Notes: a model not told the origin generated them from the letters alone. A stretch of DNA of 64,000 nucleotides from Suipraeoptans intestinalis (GCF_009696485.1 NZ_VULY01000018.1:1065001-1129000); one strand, 5' to 3'; positions 26,417 through 35,344 are shown, numbered from the stretch's first letter. Translations and numbers: made by a program.

Positions 26417-27253
26417 TTATACCCGTTCCCGATCCGGATGCTCCCCGGACCATCCCAGCGGCGGCATCGTATCTATCTGGTACAGATCTGTGTTTGAAAT
26501 TTCAAAATCGAAAATATTGAGATTTTCCACCATCTTTTCTTTCTGAGACGCCTTTGGGATCGACGCAAACCCTCTCTGATATTCATAGCGCAGGCAAAGT
26601 TTCGGAACGCTGACCCCATACTTTTCTGCCAGATGTTTCAACAGCACATCCTCAAATAATTGTCCTCGTCCGACTGGTCTGTAAGCCTGCACAAAAATCC
26701 CCTTTTCACGGCAGTAGCAAACGGCAGCTTCCTGCATATGTCCCGGATGGATCTCCAGCTGGTTCAGCATCGGGGTGATCTCACAGCACCCCAGAAGGTT
26801 TTCAATATGGTGCGGCAAAAAATTACTCAATCCGATGGCATGGACTTTCCCTTCCCTGTACAGCTCTTCCATTGCCTTCCAGGTTTCCGCATCTATCTGC
26901 GCCCAGTCAGCGTCCTCCGGGGAACGAAGCGGCCAATGGATCAGATACAAATCTATATAATCCGTATCCAGTCTTTCCAGAGACTGATGAAACGCCTGTC
27001 TGACATTTTCATATCCCATTTCTGTTTTCCATGCCTTTGTGGCAATGACAAGTTCTTTCCGGTCAATTCCGCTGTCACGGACAGCCTTTGCGATGTACTC
27101 CTCCGTCTGGTAAAAAGAAGCGGTATCAAAATACCGGTATCCTGCCTCCAGAGCAGTACGGATCACATCTGCCATGTCTCCTTCTGCCGCCTTATAGGTC
27201 CCAAATCCAATTGCCGGAATCTGCACTCCATTGCTCAATTCAAAACACTTCAT
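26417..27253 (-). CDS. Aldo/keto reductase
   Basis: A 278-aa NADPH-dependent aldehyde/ketone reductase of the short bacterial AKR5-like group. It has a TIM barrel with the catalytic tetrad visible as Asp and Tyr in YFDTASFYQTEE, Lys in IATKAW and His in LIHWPL. The cofactor region SIPKASQKEKMVENL (Lys/Ser phosphate-binding pattern) is near 230. The usual C-terminal LDxMPPLGWSGEHPD-type ending is present. AAAGGAG precedes the ATG by seven bases. It heads an operon with a glycosyltransferase and a WYL regulator. The natural substrate is unknown. Confidence 0.9.
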   Translation of the reverse strand: MKCFELSNGVQIPAIGFGTYKAAEGDMADVIRTALEAGYRYFDTASFYQTEEYIAKAVRDSGIDRKELVIATKAWKTEMGYENVRQAFHQSLERLDTDYIDLYLIHWPLRSPEDADWAQIDAETWKAMEELYREGKVHAIGLSNFLPHHIENLLGCCEITPMLNQLEIHPGHMQEAAVCYCREKGIFVQAYRPVGRGQLFEDVLLKHLAEKYGVSVPKLCLRYEYQRGFASIPKASQKEKMVENLNIFDFEISNTDLYQIDTMPPLGWSGEHPDRERV

Positions 27254-27398
27254 ATCGCCGCTCCTTTTATTTTTCCTCTGTTTGTATCATAACATTGCCC
27301 CTCTGGGATCCCTGCTACCGTACCGGCCCTTGATTTCGGCAGGTGCTTTCCTGTATTCCATGTTTTGCCCGCTTTTTCTCTGTTCTTTCGCCCGCTCC

Positions 27399-27504
27399 TT
27401 CGCTAGGGCTTTTTCGTCAGAGTTTCTACATCCTTAGCCCTTCCGTTTTCTCCGCCGCTTCCTCATTTCTTCGCTAAGGCCTCTTCGTCAGAATTTCTGC
27501 ATCC
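27399..27504 (-). repeat. Imperfect 35-bp direct repeat (27399-27433 and 27470-27504)
   Basis: The two units match at 30 of 35 positions and start 71 bp apart. In one minus-strand frame the units read CRNSDEEALAKK and CRNSDEKALAKE; three of the five differences are silent there. The first-transcribed copy is the 3' end of a 73-codon ORF. The second copy lies after a stop and looks like a duplicated tail. Confidence 0.75.
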
Positions 27505-27684
27505 CCAGACACGATCCTGGCATTTGTCATGTATCCCGTTTCTTTTCTCTCCCTCATTATAGGGCGAATACCCGTAAATTGCAATTTCTTCCCTGCTATT
27601 CCATGCGATTATTACGATCAGGCATTCTCCAATATCACTACGGTTCATCGCGCGTTGGAAAACATATTCCACCTTTCTTTCCAC
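27463..27684 (-). CDS. Small ORF, uncertain, ending in a duplicated segment
   Basis: A GTG-initiated frame of 73 codons. The protein is charged with no signal peptide or membrane span: a hydrophobic patch GECLIVIIAWNS, then EIAIYGYSPYNEGEKRNG and the C-terminal GCRNSDEEALAKK. AAGAAAGGTGG is present near the start but inside the frame, and the real start may be the internal ATG of MNRSDIGE. The rest of the 540-bp gap (27254-27795) has no other gene-like frame. The family is not recognised; it may be a repeat-derived or decayed element. Confidence 0.3.
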   Translation of the reverse strand: MERKVEYVFQRAMNRSDIGECLIVIIAWNSREEIAIYGYSPYNEGEKRNGIHDKCQDRVWGCRNSDEEALAKK

Positions 27685-27795
27685 AACGTGTCAGAAAAAG
27701 CATCGCCTCAAAAAGTGCATTAGAAAAATATTGAAAACAGCCGGCAGCACACGAAACATAATCAGCGCCGAAACAAGAATCTTTCTGTGCTTTCA

Positions 27796-28092
27796 CTAAT
27801 TTCTGTATACTCTGCAAATTATGCCTCTTTGCGTTACCAGGATCACTTTGGCTTTGGCTGTGTCTTCCATCTTGTCATACAGTCGCCCTGCGCTGATACA
27901 CTCTCCTATCACGGTATACGGGCTGTTTGCCACATATCCAATCTTTCCAAGCCCCTCCATCGTTACCTGGATCGCTTCTTTGTCGTATTCGTTCTCCGGT
28001 TCCTTTTTCAGCGTCAGCTTTGTTCCTTTTTCCAAAAAATCCGAGCCATAATAGTGCTGCACTCCGGCCAATGTAACATATAATTTCTCCAT
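27796..28092 (-). CDS. HIRAN-domain protein
   Basis: A 98-aa protein that is essentially one HIRAN domain. HIRAN domains bind DNA ends or stalled forks when fused to helicases such as HLTF and Rad5; stand-alone bacterial versions are less understood. Typical features are VTLAGVQHYYGSDFLEKG, LKKEPENEYDKEAIQV and GKIGYVANSPYTVIG. The ATG at 28092 has AGGAGG eight bases upstream, so the longer frame (MRKQEEFK...) is not used. A 34-codon gene lies 27 bp upstream in the same direction and is probably co-transcribed. Confidence 0.8.
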   Translation of the reverse strand: MEKLYVTLAGVQHYYGSDFLEKGTKLTLKKEPENEYDKEAIQVTMEGLGKIGYVANSPYTVIGECISAGRLYDKMEDTAKAKVILVTQRGIICRVYRN

Positions 28093-28119
28093 TTTGAATT
28101 CCTCCTGTTTTCTCATATT

Positions 28120-28224
28120 CTACATATCTTCCATCCATTCCCGGTAATCCGCTTCACTTGCAAAAAACTGGTATCCTCCGTTTACGTAACCCATGTACCC
28201 GTCCTCTGTGTTGTATCCTTTCAT
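28120..28224 (-). CDS. 34-residue conserved-looking small protein
   Basis: A 34-codon gene with ATG at 28224 and AAAGGAG nine bases before it. The product is acidic and aromatic-rich: MKGYNTEDGYMGYVNGGYQF followed by FASEADYREWMEDM. It has no membrane span. The longer frame starting at 28332 adds 36 residues without a ribosome site and is rejected. I believe similar peptides occur in Clostridia but cannot confirm that here. It sits immediately upstream of the HIRAN gene and downstream of a pair of 12-bp direct repeats. Confidence 0.65.
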   Translation of the reverse strand: MKGYNTEDGYMGYVNGGYQFFASEADYREWMEDM

Positions 28225-28307
28225 GGCTTCCTGCTCCTTTCTTTTTGGTAAGATCAGATTACCGGATAAGCTGTCCAATAAAAACCCCACCTTCGAAAAG
28301 TCCCCGT

Positions 28308-28339
28308 CACATAAATGAATGTTTAAGCACATAAATGAA
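28308..28339. promoter_or_regulatory. Two direct repeats CACATAAATGAA, 20-bp period
   Basis: Perfect 12-bp copies at 28308-28319 and 28328-28339 lie in the divergent region between the small-protein/HIRAN unit and thrE. The near two-turn spacing is typical of an operator for a direct-repeat-binding regulator. An inverted repeat TTTCAC-7-GTGAAA follows at 28361-28379. Confidence 0.5.
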
Positions 28340-28442
28340 CATCACTGTCATTGATAAAACTTTCACCTAAAAAGTGAAAAAAAGCCTTTGGTTTTTCAGA
28401 ATTTTCACTCTTGTTTTTTTCTTCAAACTTGCGGGATTTTAG

Positions 28443-28470
28443 TAGACATTCGGGAAGAAAGTGGTATGAT
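28443..28470 (+). promoter_or_regulatory. Promoter of the ThrE-type exporter gene
   Basis: TAGACA (28443-28448), 16-bp spacer, TATGAT (28465-28470) on the plus strand. The gene's ribosome site AAGAGGA is just before the ATG at 28521. Confidence 0.6.
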
Positions 28471-28520
28471 TCATATGTTGACATTTCTACTTTTATTATG
28501 CGATCTAAGAGGATAACTGT

Positions 28521-29789
28521 ATGGATTACAAACGTATTTTACAAGGAATTCTTGACATTGGAGAGTCAATGTTGAAAAGCGGTGCTGAAAACTTCAGACT
28601 GGAAGACAGCCTGTACCGAATGTGCAGGAGCTATGGATTTAAACACAGCGACGTATTTATTATCCCAAGCAATATCCAGATCACCATAGAAACTCCGGAG
28701 GGTGAATTTTTCACCCAGATCCGTCATATTGAAACCACAGATATTGACTTTGACCGGCTGAATTACCTTAACAACCTATGCCGGTACGTGTGCGCCCATA
28801 CGCCCGATGAGGCGGAGCTTCGCCAAAAATATCTGGAAGTCATCCATCGTCCCAAGCAGCATCCTGCGGCCCCCTATTTTGCCGGTATCATGGGCGGAAC
28901 AGGATTTGCCGTATTTTTTGGATGCAATTTTATGGATGCAATCGTTGCCGTCATCGTTTCTCTGATGATCATCGTGGTCGGCAAACAGCTTTCTAAACTG
29001 GAAAACAATCTCATGATCCACAACATGATCTTGGCATTCCTGTCAGAATCCTTCATTCTTCTTACGGCGCGCTTCGGGATCGGAAACCATCCTGACCGGA
29101 CCATGATCGGAATCGTGATGCTGCTGATCAGTGCGCTGGGAACCACCAATGGGATTCGGGATCTTCTGCAACGCGATTTTATATCTGGATTCATCAATAT
29201 TATGAACTCTTTTCTGGGAGCTGCGGGGATTGCCTTCGGCACCGGTTTGTCTATCCTTTTGTTGCACGGAGTATCCTCTGATGGTTTCATCCTGAACCCC
29301 AGCATCCCGATCCAGTTGATCTCCTGTACAGTTGCTTGTACCGGATTTGCGCTCCTGTTTAAGATCAGAGGGCGTCAGGTGCTGTATTCCAGCGTCGGAG
29401 CCTTCTTTACCTGGGCAATCTATCTTCTGGTATTTTCTGTCAAACCCAGCAACTTTCTTGCGACACTGGCTGCGGCTGTTTTTGTTGGATTTTACGCCTT
29501 CATCATGTCCCGACTAAACAAGGCGCCTTCCACCATTTTCCTGACAGCCTCTGTATTCCCGCTGATTCCGGGACCGAACCTGTATTATATGATGTACGGT
29601 TGTGTCAGCAGAGATCTGAATCTGGCCTTTTCAGAAACGATCGTTTTGTTGGCTACCTGTTTGGCCATTGCGTTTGGCTTCATCATTGTAGACATGGTTG
29701 CCCGCTATTCCATGTTTGCCCTGCGGCGGGACTACCACATCGGCAAAACCTTCGGCCGAAACGCCCAGAAAAGAAAAAAGAAGTCGTAG
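28521..29789 (+). CDS. Threonine/serine exporter, fused ThrE type
   Basis: A 422-aa inner-membrane exporter of the ThrE family, which removes threonine and serine by proton antiport. The N-terminal cytoplasmic part (1-115) contains LDIGESMLKSGAENFRLEDS and DVFIIPSNIQITI, conserved in the DUF1212 half. About ten membrane helices follow, and the C-terminal half matches the second ThrE domain (ASVFPLIPGPNLYYMMYG). In many Firmicutes the two halves are separate genes; here they are one chain. It is monocistronic, with a promoter upstream and two stem-loops downstream. Confidence 0.85.
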   Translation: MDYKRILQGILDIGESMLKSGAENFRLEDSLYRMCRSYGFKHSDVFIIPSNIQITIETPEGEFFTQIRHIETTDIDFDRLNYLNNLCRYVCAHTPDEAELRQKYLEVIHRPKQHPAAPYFAGIMGGTGFAVFFGCNFMDAIVAVIVSLMIIVVGKQLSKLENNLMIHNMILAFLSESFILLTARFGIGNHPDRTMIGIVMLLISALGTTNGIRDLLQRDFISGFINIMNSFLGAAGIAFGTGLSILLLHGVSSDGFILNPSIPIQLISCTVACTGFALLFKIRGRQVLYSSVGAFFTWAIYLLVFSVKPSNFLATLAAAVFVGFYAFIMSRLNKAPSTIFLTASVFPLIPGPNLYYMMYGCVSRDLNLAFSETIVLLATCLAIAFGFIIVDMVARYSMFALRRDYHIGKTFGRNAQKRKKKS

Positions 29790-29917
29790 AAGCACTCCTC
29801 CTCTCTTCCTGACAGACAGACCATGTCGCTGCTTAGGAGGGAGGAGTTTTGTTCGATTTCTCAAGGACAGCTCATTTTACAGTTTTCCCTTTATGCCTTC
29901 CTTTGGGATAGAAAAAG

Positions 29918-29966
29918 GAGTGCTGCTTTACAGATGATTATCCACCTGCTCTGCAGCACTCTTTTT
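29918..29966. terminator. Bidirectional terminator downstream of the ThrE-type gene
   Basis: GAGTGCTGC (29918-29926) pairs with GCAGCACTC (29953-29961), followed by TTTTT on the plus strand and CTTTTT on the minus strand. A second, weaker CTCCTCC/GGAGGAG stem occurs just after the thrE stop (about 29793-29857). The element also closes the minus-strand gene at 30065. Confidence 0.75.
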
Positions 29967-30064
29967 ATTACTGATTTTCTGTTAATGCAGTTCGTTTACT
30001 TCTTTGATAACTGTCGAGTCTGTGTTCAAAGAAGCTTTAGCGTCGGTTTCCCGCCTTCTTATAC

Positions 30065-30952
30065 TTATTCCGATTTTGCAGTATATTCTGCATAACCTTC
30101 GGTTTCCAATTCAGCCGTCAACTTGGCCAAATCTTGTGTTTCATAGCCTGAAACTTTATTGGCTGTTTCCAGGTCAAGTGAATTGTCCGAGTTGACATAG
30201 TAGCAATACCCATAGTAAACATATTCAACCGTCGTATCGGAATACTTAGAGGCAGTTGTTATCTTGTAGACTGTCACAAGGTAAATCTGTCCGGAAGCCG
30301 AATCATCATAATAGTCTGTTTGATAAGAAATGTAACTCTTCTGATTTTCAATCGTATAAGTCGTATAGCTTGAATTTTCATAGTTAGATTTGGCATAGGT
30401 GTCATTTTTAGCAAGAGCATCGGAAATATTGCCAATTTCCGTGATTGCAGCCAATCCTGAAACCTTGACTTCAAAGGTATCTGATTCTAATTTCTCTCCT
30501 TTTTGTTCCAATTCGTAAAGATAACCTGGAGAAGCAACTAATTCAACCGTATCACCATTCTTCAAATTATTCATACCTTTACTGTCAGCATAGGTTAAAA
30601 TCGTCTCTCCATCCTCATCTTTCGGCAGTTTTAAACTTCCATAACCATCAAAGCCAATAAACGTGACAGGATATTTTTTCAGGAAATCTTTCGTAGAAAT
30701 CTTTTTAATCGCATCCAGCCCTTTAACTTTGAACTTTTTCGTCTCCTGTTTCACAGGTGATTTGCTCGAACTGGTCTTAATTCTAAGAACAACCGTGTCT
30801 CCGTTACTCAATTCAGAGGTTTTATCAAATTCGTAACTAACACTGTCAATCATTGCCATGGCTTTGGAATATTTACCACTTAAGTTCGAGTTTGAGGCAA
30901 CTTCTGCTAAAATAACCGAATCATCATTAGCTAAATTTTCCACATTTTTCAC
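30065..30952 (-). CDS. AT-rich foreign-looking protein, probably N-terminally truncated
   Basis: A 295-aa protein whose codons (TTA, ATT, GAT, AAT) are more AT-rich than any neighbour's. Two tandem modules of about 85 residues each contain NGDTVVL/NGDTVEL followed by FKVKGL/FEVKVSGL, with FIGFDGYGSLKLP between. The layout resembles the extracellular part of zinc-ribbon membrane proteins of lactic acid bacteria, but the zinc ribbon and membrane helix are missing. In the +1 frame just upstream, an ATG reads MLCEKCGKFS then stop, like the start of such a ribbon. The assigned start is GTG with GAGGAG seven bases before. No promoter fits between it and the spoVG terminator. Confidence 0.55.
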   Translation of the reverse strand: MKNVENLANDDSVILAEVASNSNLSGKYSKAMAMIDSVSYEFDKTSELSNGDTVVLRIKTSSSKSPVKQETKKFKVKGLDAIKKISTKDFLKKYPVTFIGFDGYGSLKLPKDEDGETILTYADSKGMNNLKNGDTVELVASPGYLYELEQKGEKLESDTFEVKVSGLAAITEIGNISDALAKNDTYAKSNYENSSYTTYTIENQKSYISYQTDYYDDSASGQIYLVTVYKITTASKYSDTTVEYVYYGYCYYVNSDNSLDLETANKVSGYETQDLAKLTAELETEGYAEYTAKSE

Positions 30953-30976
30953 ATAACATCTCCTCTTCCCTGTTCC

Positions 30977-31014
30977 AAAAAAGGCACCTCAAAAGCCCCC
31001 GCTCTTGAGATACC
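30977..31014 (-). terminator. Intrinsic terminator of spoVG
   Basis: On the minus strand GGTATCTCAA pairs with TTGAGGTGCC (10 bp with two G-T wobbles; 31005-31014 with 30983-30992), followed by TTTTTT at 30977-30982. The next gene's GTG is only 24 bp further on. Confidence 0.8.
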
Positions 31015-31037
31015 TTTTTCACTTCCCGTCGTCCGCC

Positions 31038-31307
31038 CTAGATGTCCCTCTCGTCCAATGCTACCTGATACTTTTCCAGGATCAGTCCCTGGATCCGCTC
31101 TCTCGTCCCCGCATTGATGGGGTGTGCAATGTCCCTGTATTCCCCGTCCATCGCCTTCTTGCTGGGCATTGCTATAAACAACCCCTTTTCACCTTCGATT
31201 ACCTTAATGTCGTGTACAACGAATTCATCATCCATGGTTACGGAAACCACTGCTTTCAGCTTTCCCTCCTTCGCCACCTTACGTACTCTTACATCTGTAA
31301 TCTGCAT
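31038..31307 (-). CDS. spoVG: SpoVG family RNA/DNA-binding regulator
   Basis: An 89-aa protein, normal SpoVG length. In Firmicutes SpoVG is a small nucleic-acid-binding regulator linked to septation and sporulation. Family signatures are [11 protein letters not shown] at the N-terminus, [20 protein letters not shown] and [20 protein letters not shown], followed by the helix [18 protein letters not shown]. It is the third gene after glgC and glgD with only 36 bp between, so it is likely made from the glycogen operon promoter in addition to any promoter of its own. An intrinsic terminator follows. Confidence 0.93.
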   Translation of the reverse strand: MQITDVRVRKVAKEGKLKAVVSVTMDDEFVVHDIKVIEGEKGLFIAMPSKKAMDGEYRDIAHPINAGTRERIQGLILEKYQVALDERDI

Positions 31308-31343
31308 CTTCTCTGCAACCCCTTTCTTGCATAGCTTTGTACT

Positions 31344-32462
31344 TTACAGTACATATCTCTCGTTATCCTCAAAGACTACCTTCACTTCCCCTTCTCCAAC
31401 ATATCGTGTGTTCGCCCGGATCGTTCCCCTGCTCTCAACGATACAGTTTTCAATGTAAGCGTTATCTCCCAGGTAGACATCATTGAGAATAATAGAATTC
31501 TTAATGACGCAGTTCTCTCCCACAAAGGTTTTCTTAAATAACACCGAATTTTCTACTCTGCCATTGATAATACTTCCACTTCCCACAAGGCTGTTCCGCA
31601 CTGCTGCTCCGGAGTTGTATTTCACCGGCGGCAGGTCGCTGACCTTTGAATATATATCTGGAAATTCCTTAAAGAAGTATCTTCTGACATCCTCCTTCAG
31701 AAAGTCCATATTCGTCTTGTAATAGGACTCCACCGTAGAAATATTGCTCCAATAGTCTTTTATCTTATAACCGTATATTTTTTTCAGGCCTCTGTACCGG
31801 ATCAAAATATCGGTTACAAAATCGTGTCTGTCTTCCTCTGCACATTTCTCGATCAGCTCGATCAAAAGCCTTCTCCTGATGACGTAAATGCCCAAAGACA
31901 CGGTATTGGATGAAGCGATCAGCGGCTTTTCCTCAAACTCCTCGATCCGCATCTCGTCATTCATCTTGATGGTTCCAAAGCGGCTGACGTCCGTCCCCAC
32001 CGGCATCGCCATACACGCCACCGTGATATCCGCCTTCTTTTCTATATGGTATTCCAGCATTTCGTTGTAATCCATTTTGTAAACGGCGTCTCCCGATGCC
32101 AGGATCACGTAGGGCTCATGGCTTCTTTTCAGAAAATCCAGATTCTGCCCGATGGCATCCGCCGTCCCCCGGTACCAGTATTTATTATCCGCCGTCATAG
32201 TCGGGGTAAAAATATAAAGTCCCCCCTGCTTTCTCCCAAAATCCCACCACTTGGAGGAATTCAGATGCTCGTTCAGAGAGCGGGCATTGTACTGTGTCAG
32301 CACTGCTACCTTCTGTATATGGGAGTTGGTCATATTGCTGAGAGCAAAATCGATCGCTCTGTAACTTCCCGCGATAGGCATGGCCGCCACCGCTCTTCTT
32401 TCTGTCAGACCTCCCATTTTAGAGGCGTTTCCACCCGCCAGTATTACTCCTAACGCCCTCAT
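31344..32462 (-). CDS. glgD: Glucose-1-phosphate adenylyltransferase subunit GlgD
   Basis: A 372-aa non-catalytic or modulating partner of GlgC in Firmicutes. The nucleotidyltransferase fold is recognisable ([35 protein letters not shown]), but the Gly/Arg pattern of a full ADP-glucose pyrophosphorylase loop is changed (GGNASKMG against GGQGSRLG in GlgC). A C-terminal left-handed beta helix has hexapeptide-like repeats ([20 protein letters not shown]). The start overlaps the glgC stop by 4 bp. It acts with GlgC to make ADP-glucose for glycogen. Confidence 0.92.
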   Translation of the reverse strand: MRALGVILAGGNASKMGGLTERRAVAAMPIAGSYRAIDFALSNMTNSHIQKVAVLTQYNARSLNEHLNSSKWWDFGRKQGGLYIFTPTMTADNKYWYRGTADAIGQNLDFLKRSHEPYVILASGDAVYKMDYNEMLEYHIEKKADITVACMAMPVGTDVSRFGTIKMNDEMRIEEFEEKPLIASSNTVSLGIYVIRRRLLIELIEKCAEEDRHDFVTDILIRYRGLKKIYGYKIKDYWSNISTVESYYKTNMDFLKEDVRRYFFKEFPDIYSKVSDLPPVKYNSGAAVRNSLVGSGSIINGRVENSVLFKKTFVGENCVIKNSIILNDVYLGDNAYIENCIVESRGTIRANTRYVGEGEVKVVFEDNERYVL

Positions 32463-33733
32463 ACGCTTTCACCTGCCTTTATCAGTGTCTCACCGCTTTC
32501 CAGAATCCCTTCCGGATAATCTTCCGGATTCGTCACTCCGCTGATCGCCGTGTTTTTTCCAATCTGTACTGCCGGCGGAATGTAGGACTGTTCCCCTACC
32601 GTGACCAGCCCAAATGCATACACATCCGGCTTCAGCTTGTTTGGCGCTTCAACTCCCGTACCCAAAACCGCCTTTTTCCCGATTTTACAGCTTTCTGCAA
32701 TGATGGCTCTGTCTACGATACACTCCTCTCCGATCACCGTATCCCGCATGATGATAGAATCCCGTACGACTGCTCCTTTTTCGATTACAACGCCGGATCC
32801 TATCACACAGTTTCTCACCTCGCCGTGGATCTCCGCCCCGTTCCCTACGATGCTTCTTTCTACGACCCCTTCCTCCGAGACATACTGGGGAAGTATCCTG
32901 GCATTGTTGGTATAGATCTTCCAAAATTCTTCGTACAGATTAAATTCCGGGATCAGGTCGATCAACTCCATATTCGCTTCCCAGTAGGATCCCAGTGTTC
33001 CCACATCTTTCCAGTAGCCTCTGTACTCATATGCAAAAAGTCTCTGCCCTTTGTCGTGGCAGTACGGCATGATATGCTTTCCAAAATCACACCCCGGGAC
33101 GTCTTTCAGAGACATCAGCGCCTCCTTTAATACTTCCCAGCTGAAAATATAGATGCCCATAGAAGCCAGGTTGCTCTTGGGCTGGGGCGGTTTTTCCTGG
33201 AACTCTGCGATCCGCCCGTCCTCCTCCGTCACTACCACGCCAAACCGGCCGGCCTCTTCTATCGGAACCGGCATCACCGCAATGGTAACATCCGCCCGGT
33301 TTTTTTTATGTGCATCCAACATCAGTTCATAATCCATCTTATAAATATGGTCTCCCGACAGGATCAGCACATATTCCGGATGAAAGGTTTCCATATATTC
33401 CAAATTCTGGAAAATGGCATTGGCTGTCCCCGTGTACCATTCGCTGCCCTCTGTCTTCTCATGAGGAGGCAGGATCGTGACGCCGCCGTAATTGCGGTCC
33501 AGATCCCAGGAAATCCCGATCCCGATATGGCTATTCAGCCTGAGTGGCTGATACTGCGTCAGGACGCCCACCGTGTCAATGCCTGAATTGATGCAGTTGC
33601 TTAAGGGAAAATCTATGATCCTGTACTTTCCTCCAAATGTCACCGCCGGCTTAGCTACTTTTGCCGTCAGCACTCCCAGGCGGCTTCCCTGTCCTCCTGC
33701 CAACAGCATCGCTATCATCTCTTTTCTTCGCAT
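32459..33733 (-). CDS. glgC: Glucose-1-phosphate adenylyltransferase, catalytic subunit
   Basis: A 424-aa enzyme that makes ADP-glucose from glucose 1-phosphate and ATP, the committed step of glycogen synthesis. The active-site loop [15 protein letters not shown] and [20 protein letters not shown] are intact, and the substrate site [11 protein letters not shown] is present. A C-terminal beta helix holds the regulatory region. I use the second ATG (33733), because GGAGAGG is nine bases upstream of it but abuts the ATG at 33742. The chain would otherwise begin MGLMRRKEM. It is the first gene of glgC-glgD-spoVG. Confidence 0.94.
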   Translation of the reverse strand: MRRKEMIAMLLAGGQGSRLGVLTAKVAKPAVTFGGKYRIIDFPLSNCINSGIDTVGVLTQYQPLRLNSHIGIGISWDLDRNYGGVTILPPHEKTEGSEWYTGTANAIFQNLEYMETFHPEYVLILSGDHIYKMDYELMLDAHKKNRADVTIAVMPVPIEEAGRFGVVVTEEDGRIAEFQEKPPQPKSNLASMGIYIFSWEVLKEALMSLKDVPGCDFGKHIMPYCHDKGQRLFAYEYRGYWKDVGTLGSYWEANMELIDLIPEFNLYEEFWKIYTNNARILPQYVSEEGVVERSIVGNGAEIHGEVRNCVIGSGVVIEKGAVVRDSIIMRDTVIGEECIVDRAIIAESCKIGKKAVLGTGVEAPNKLKPDVYAFGLVTVGEQSYIPPAVQIGKNTAISGVTNPEDYPEGILESGETLIKAGESV

Positions 33734-33766
33734 AAGCCCCATCCTCTCCGTATAAATTGATCGTTT

Positions 33767-33795
33767 TTATTATAACATAACCTTTTCTCTTAGTG
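33767..33795 (-). promoter_or_regulatory. Promoter of glgC-glgD-spoVG
   Basis: TTCACT (33790-33795), 17-bp spacer ending in TGT, TATAAT (33767-33772) on the minus strand: a good -10 with a TG-type extension and a modest -35. Confidence 0.7.
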
Positions 33796-33932
33796 AACAT
33801 TATAGCTAATTTTTTTGTGATTTTCAATTACTTTTTGTGAAAAACCAACAACAAAATAAGGTTGGATTTTCCCTCTCAACTGTATATAATGAAGAGGTAG
33901 AGATATGCCTAACAAAGAAAGGAATTACTTTT

Positions 33933-35312
33933 ATGTATAAAATCGATTTTAATCATCCGGTTCACCTGTATTTCATGGGAATCGGAGGGGTCAGCATGAG
34001 CGGATTAGCGGAGATCCTGCTTCAGGAGGGGTTTCAGGTTTCCGGGTCAGACCGTCAGGTTTCCCCCCTGACCCAGCGCCTGGAGTCCCTGGGAGTACGG
34101 GTATACACACCGCAGACAGCAGCTAATATTTCTTCTGATATTGATGTTGTTGTCTATACTGCGGCCATCCGGGAAGATAATGAAGAATTTCAGGCAGCCC
34201 GCGCTTTAGATCTTCCTATGCTGAGCCGCGCCGAGCTGCTGGGCCAGCTGATGAAAAACTATAAGACTTCTATCGCAGTAGCCGGAACTCACGGAAAGAC
34301 CACTACGACTTCCATGCTGTCCCAGATCCTTCTGGAGGCAGAGGTGAATCCTACCATTTCCGTCGGCGGAATGTTAAAAGCCATTGGCGGGAACATCCGC
34401 GTAGGCGCTTCTGACTATTTTCTGACAGAGGCCTGTGAATACACCAATAGCTTTTTACATTTTTTCCCTAAAATCGCCGTCATTTTAAATATTGACGAGG
34501 ATCATTTGGACTTTTTCAAGGATCTTGATGACATACGGAATTCCTTCCGACAGTTTGCGGCTTTGCTTCCTGCTGACGGAACCCTGGTCATCAACGGTGA
34601 GATCCCTGATCTTGCTCCTCTTCTGGAAGGACTTTGCTGTCGTGTGGTACAATACGGCGGAGACAGCTCTTTCGACTACAGCGCCACAAATATCACCCAT
34701 GACCCCTACGGGGTCGCCTCCTTTGACCTGGTCAAATCCGGTATGTTCGTCGAACGGATCAGTCTTTCTGTCAACGGGGATCACAACGTTATGAATGCTT
34801 TGGCGGCCATTGCCGTTGCAGATGTGCTGGCGCTTCCTTTTTCCGCGGTCTGTCAGGGACTGCACCGCTTTACCGGTACCGGAAGACGTTTTGAATACAA
34901 GGGAGAGCGTCAGGGAGTTACCGTCATTGACGACTACGCCCATCATCCTACAGAAATCCGGGCTGCGCTGGGAGCCGCCGCCCACTATCCTCACAGGGAG
35001 ATCTGGTGTGTCTTCCAGCCTCATACCTATACCCGGACCAAAGCTCTGTTCGCAGAATTTGCAGATGCTCTGTCTGCGGCGGATCACGTCATCCTGACGG
35101 ACATTTATGCTGCCAGGGAAACGGATACGCTGGGAGTCTCTTCTGCCAAGCTGGCGGAAAGGCTGCGGGAAAAAGGTTGTGACGCTTACCATATTTCTTC
35201 TTTTGAAGAAATCGAGGCCTTTTGCAGGGAGCATTGTATAGAAGGAGACCTGTTGATAACTATGGGAGCCGGAGACGTTGTAAACATAGGCGAATCTTTG
35301 CTGAGTCACTAG
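33933..35312 (+). CDS. murC: UDP-N-acetylmuramate--L-alanine ligase
   Basis: A 459-aa cytoplasmic ligase that adds L-alanine to UDP-MurNAc in peptidoglycan precursor synthesis. The N-terminal Rossmann domain has HLYFMGIGGVSMSGLAEILL. The ATP loop is AVAGTHGKTTTTSML, followed by NIDEDHLDFF and the C-terminal IDDYAHHPTEIRAAL. The ATG at 33933 is chosen because AAAGGA lies nine bases before it. The in-frame extension back to 33837 has no ribosome site and lacks family similarity. It is divergent from glgC, and the replication operon follows. Confidence 0.95.
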   Translation: MYKIDFNHPVHLYFMGIGGVSMSGLAEILLQEGFQVSGSDRQVSPLTQRLESLGVRVYTPQTAANISSDIDVVVYTAAIREDNEEFQAARALDLPMLSRAELLGQLMKNYKTSIAVAGTHGKTTTTSMLSQILLEAEVNPTISVGGMLKAIGGNIRVGASDYFLTEACEYTNSFLHFFPKIAVILNIDEDHLDFFKDLDDIRNSFRQFAALLPADGTLVINGEIPDLAPLLEGLCCRVVQYGGDSSFDYSATNITHDPYGVASFDLVKSGMFVERISLSVNGDHNVMNALAAIAVADVLALPFSAVCQGLHRFTGTGRRFEYKGERQGVTVIDDYAHHPTEIRAALGAAAHYPHREIWCVFQPHTYTRTKALFAEFADALSAADHVILTDIYAARETDTLGVSSAKLAERLREKGCDAYHISSFEEIEAFCREHCIEGDLLITMGAGDVVNIGESLLSH

Positions 35313-35344
35313 TTATCCACAAAATCCACAGGATTTTATCCACA
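35313..35344 (+). promoter_or_regulatory. Two perfect DnaA boxes
   Basis: TTATCCACA occurs at 35313-35321 and 35336-35344 in the same orientation, with a partial TCCACA between. The first begins at the murC stop codon. They sit about 100 bp before a DnaD-like gene and a DnaC-like loader gene, so DnaA may control that operon. Confidence 0.75.

Noticed and set aside
29966-30976. Insertion sequence or integrated element carrying the AT-rich gene
   Set aside because: No terminal inverted repeats, target-site duplication, transposase or integrase was found; only the foreign composition and terminator flanks remain.
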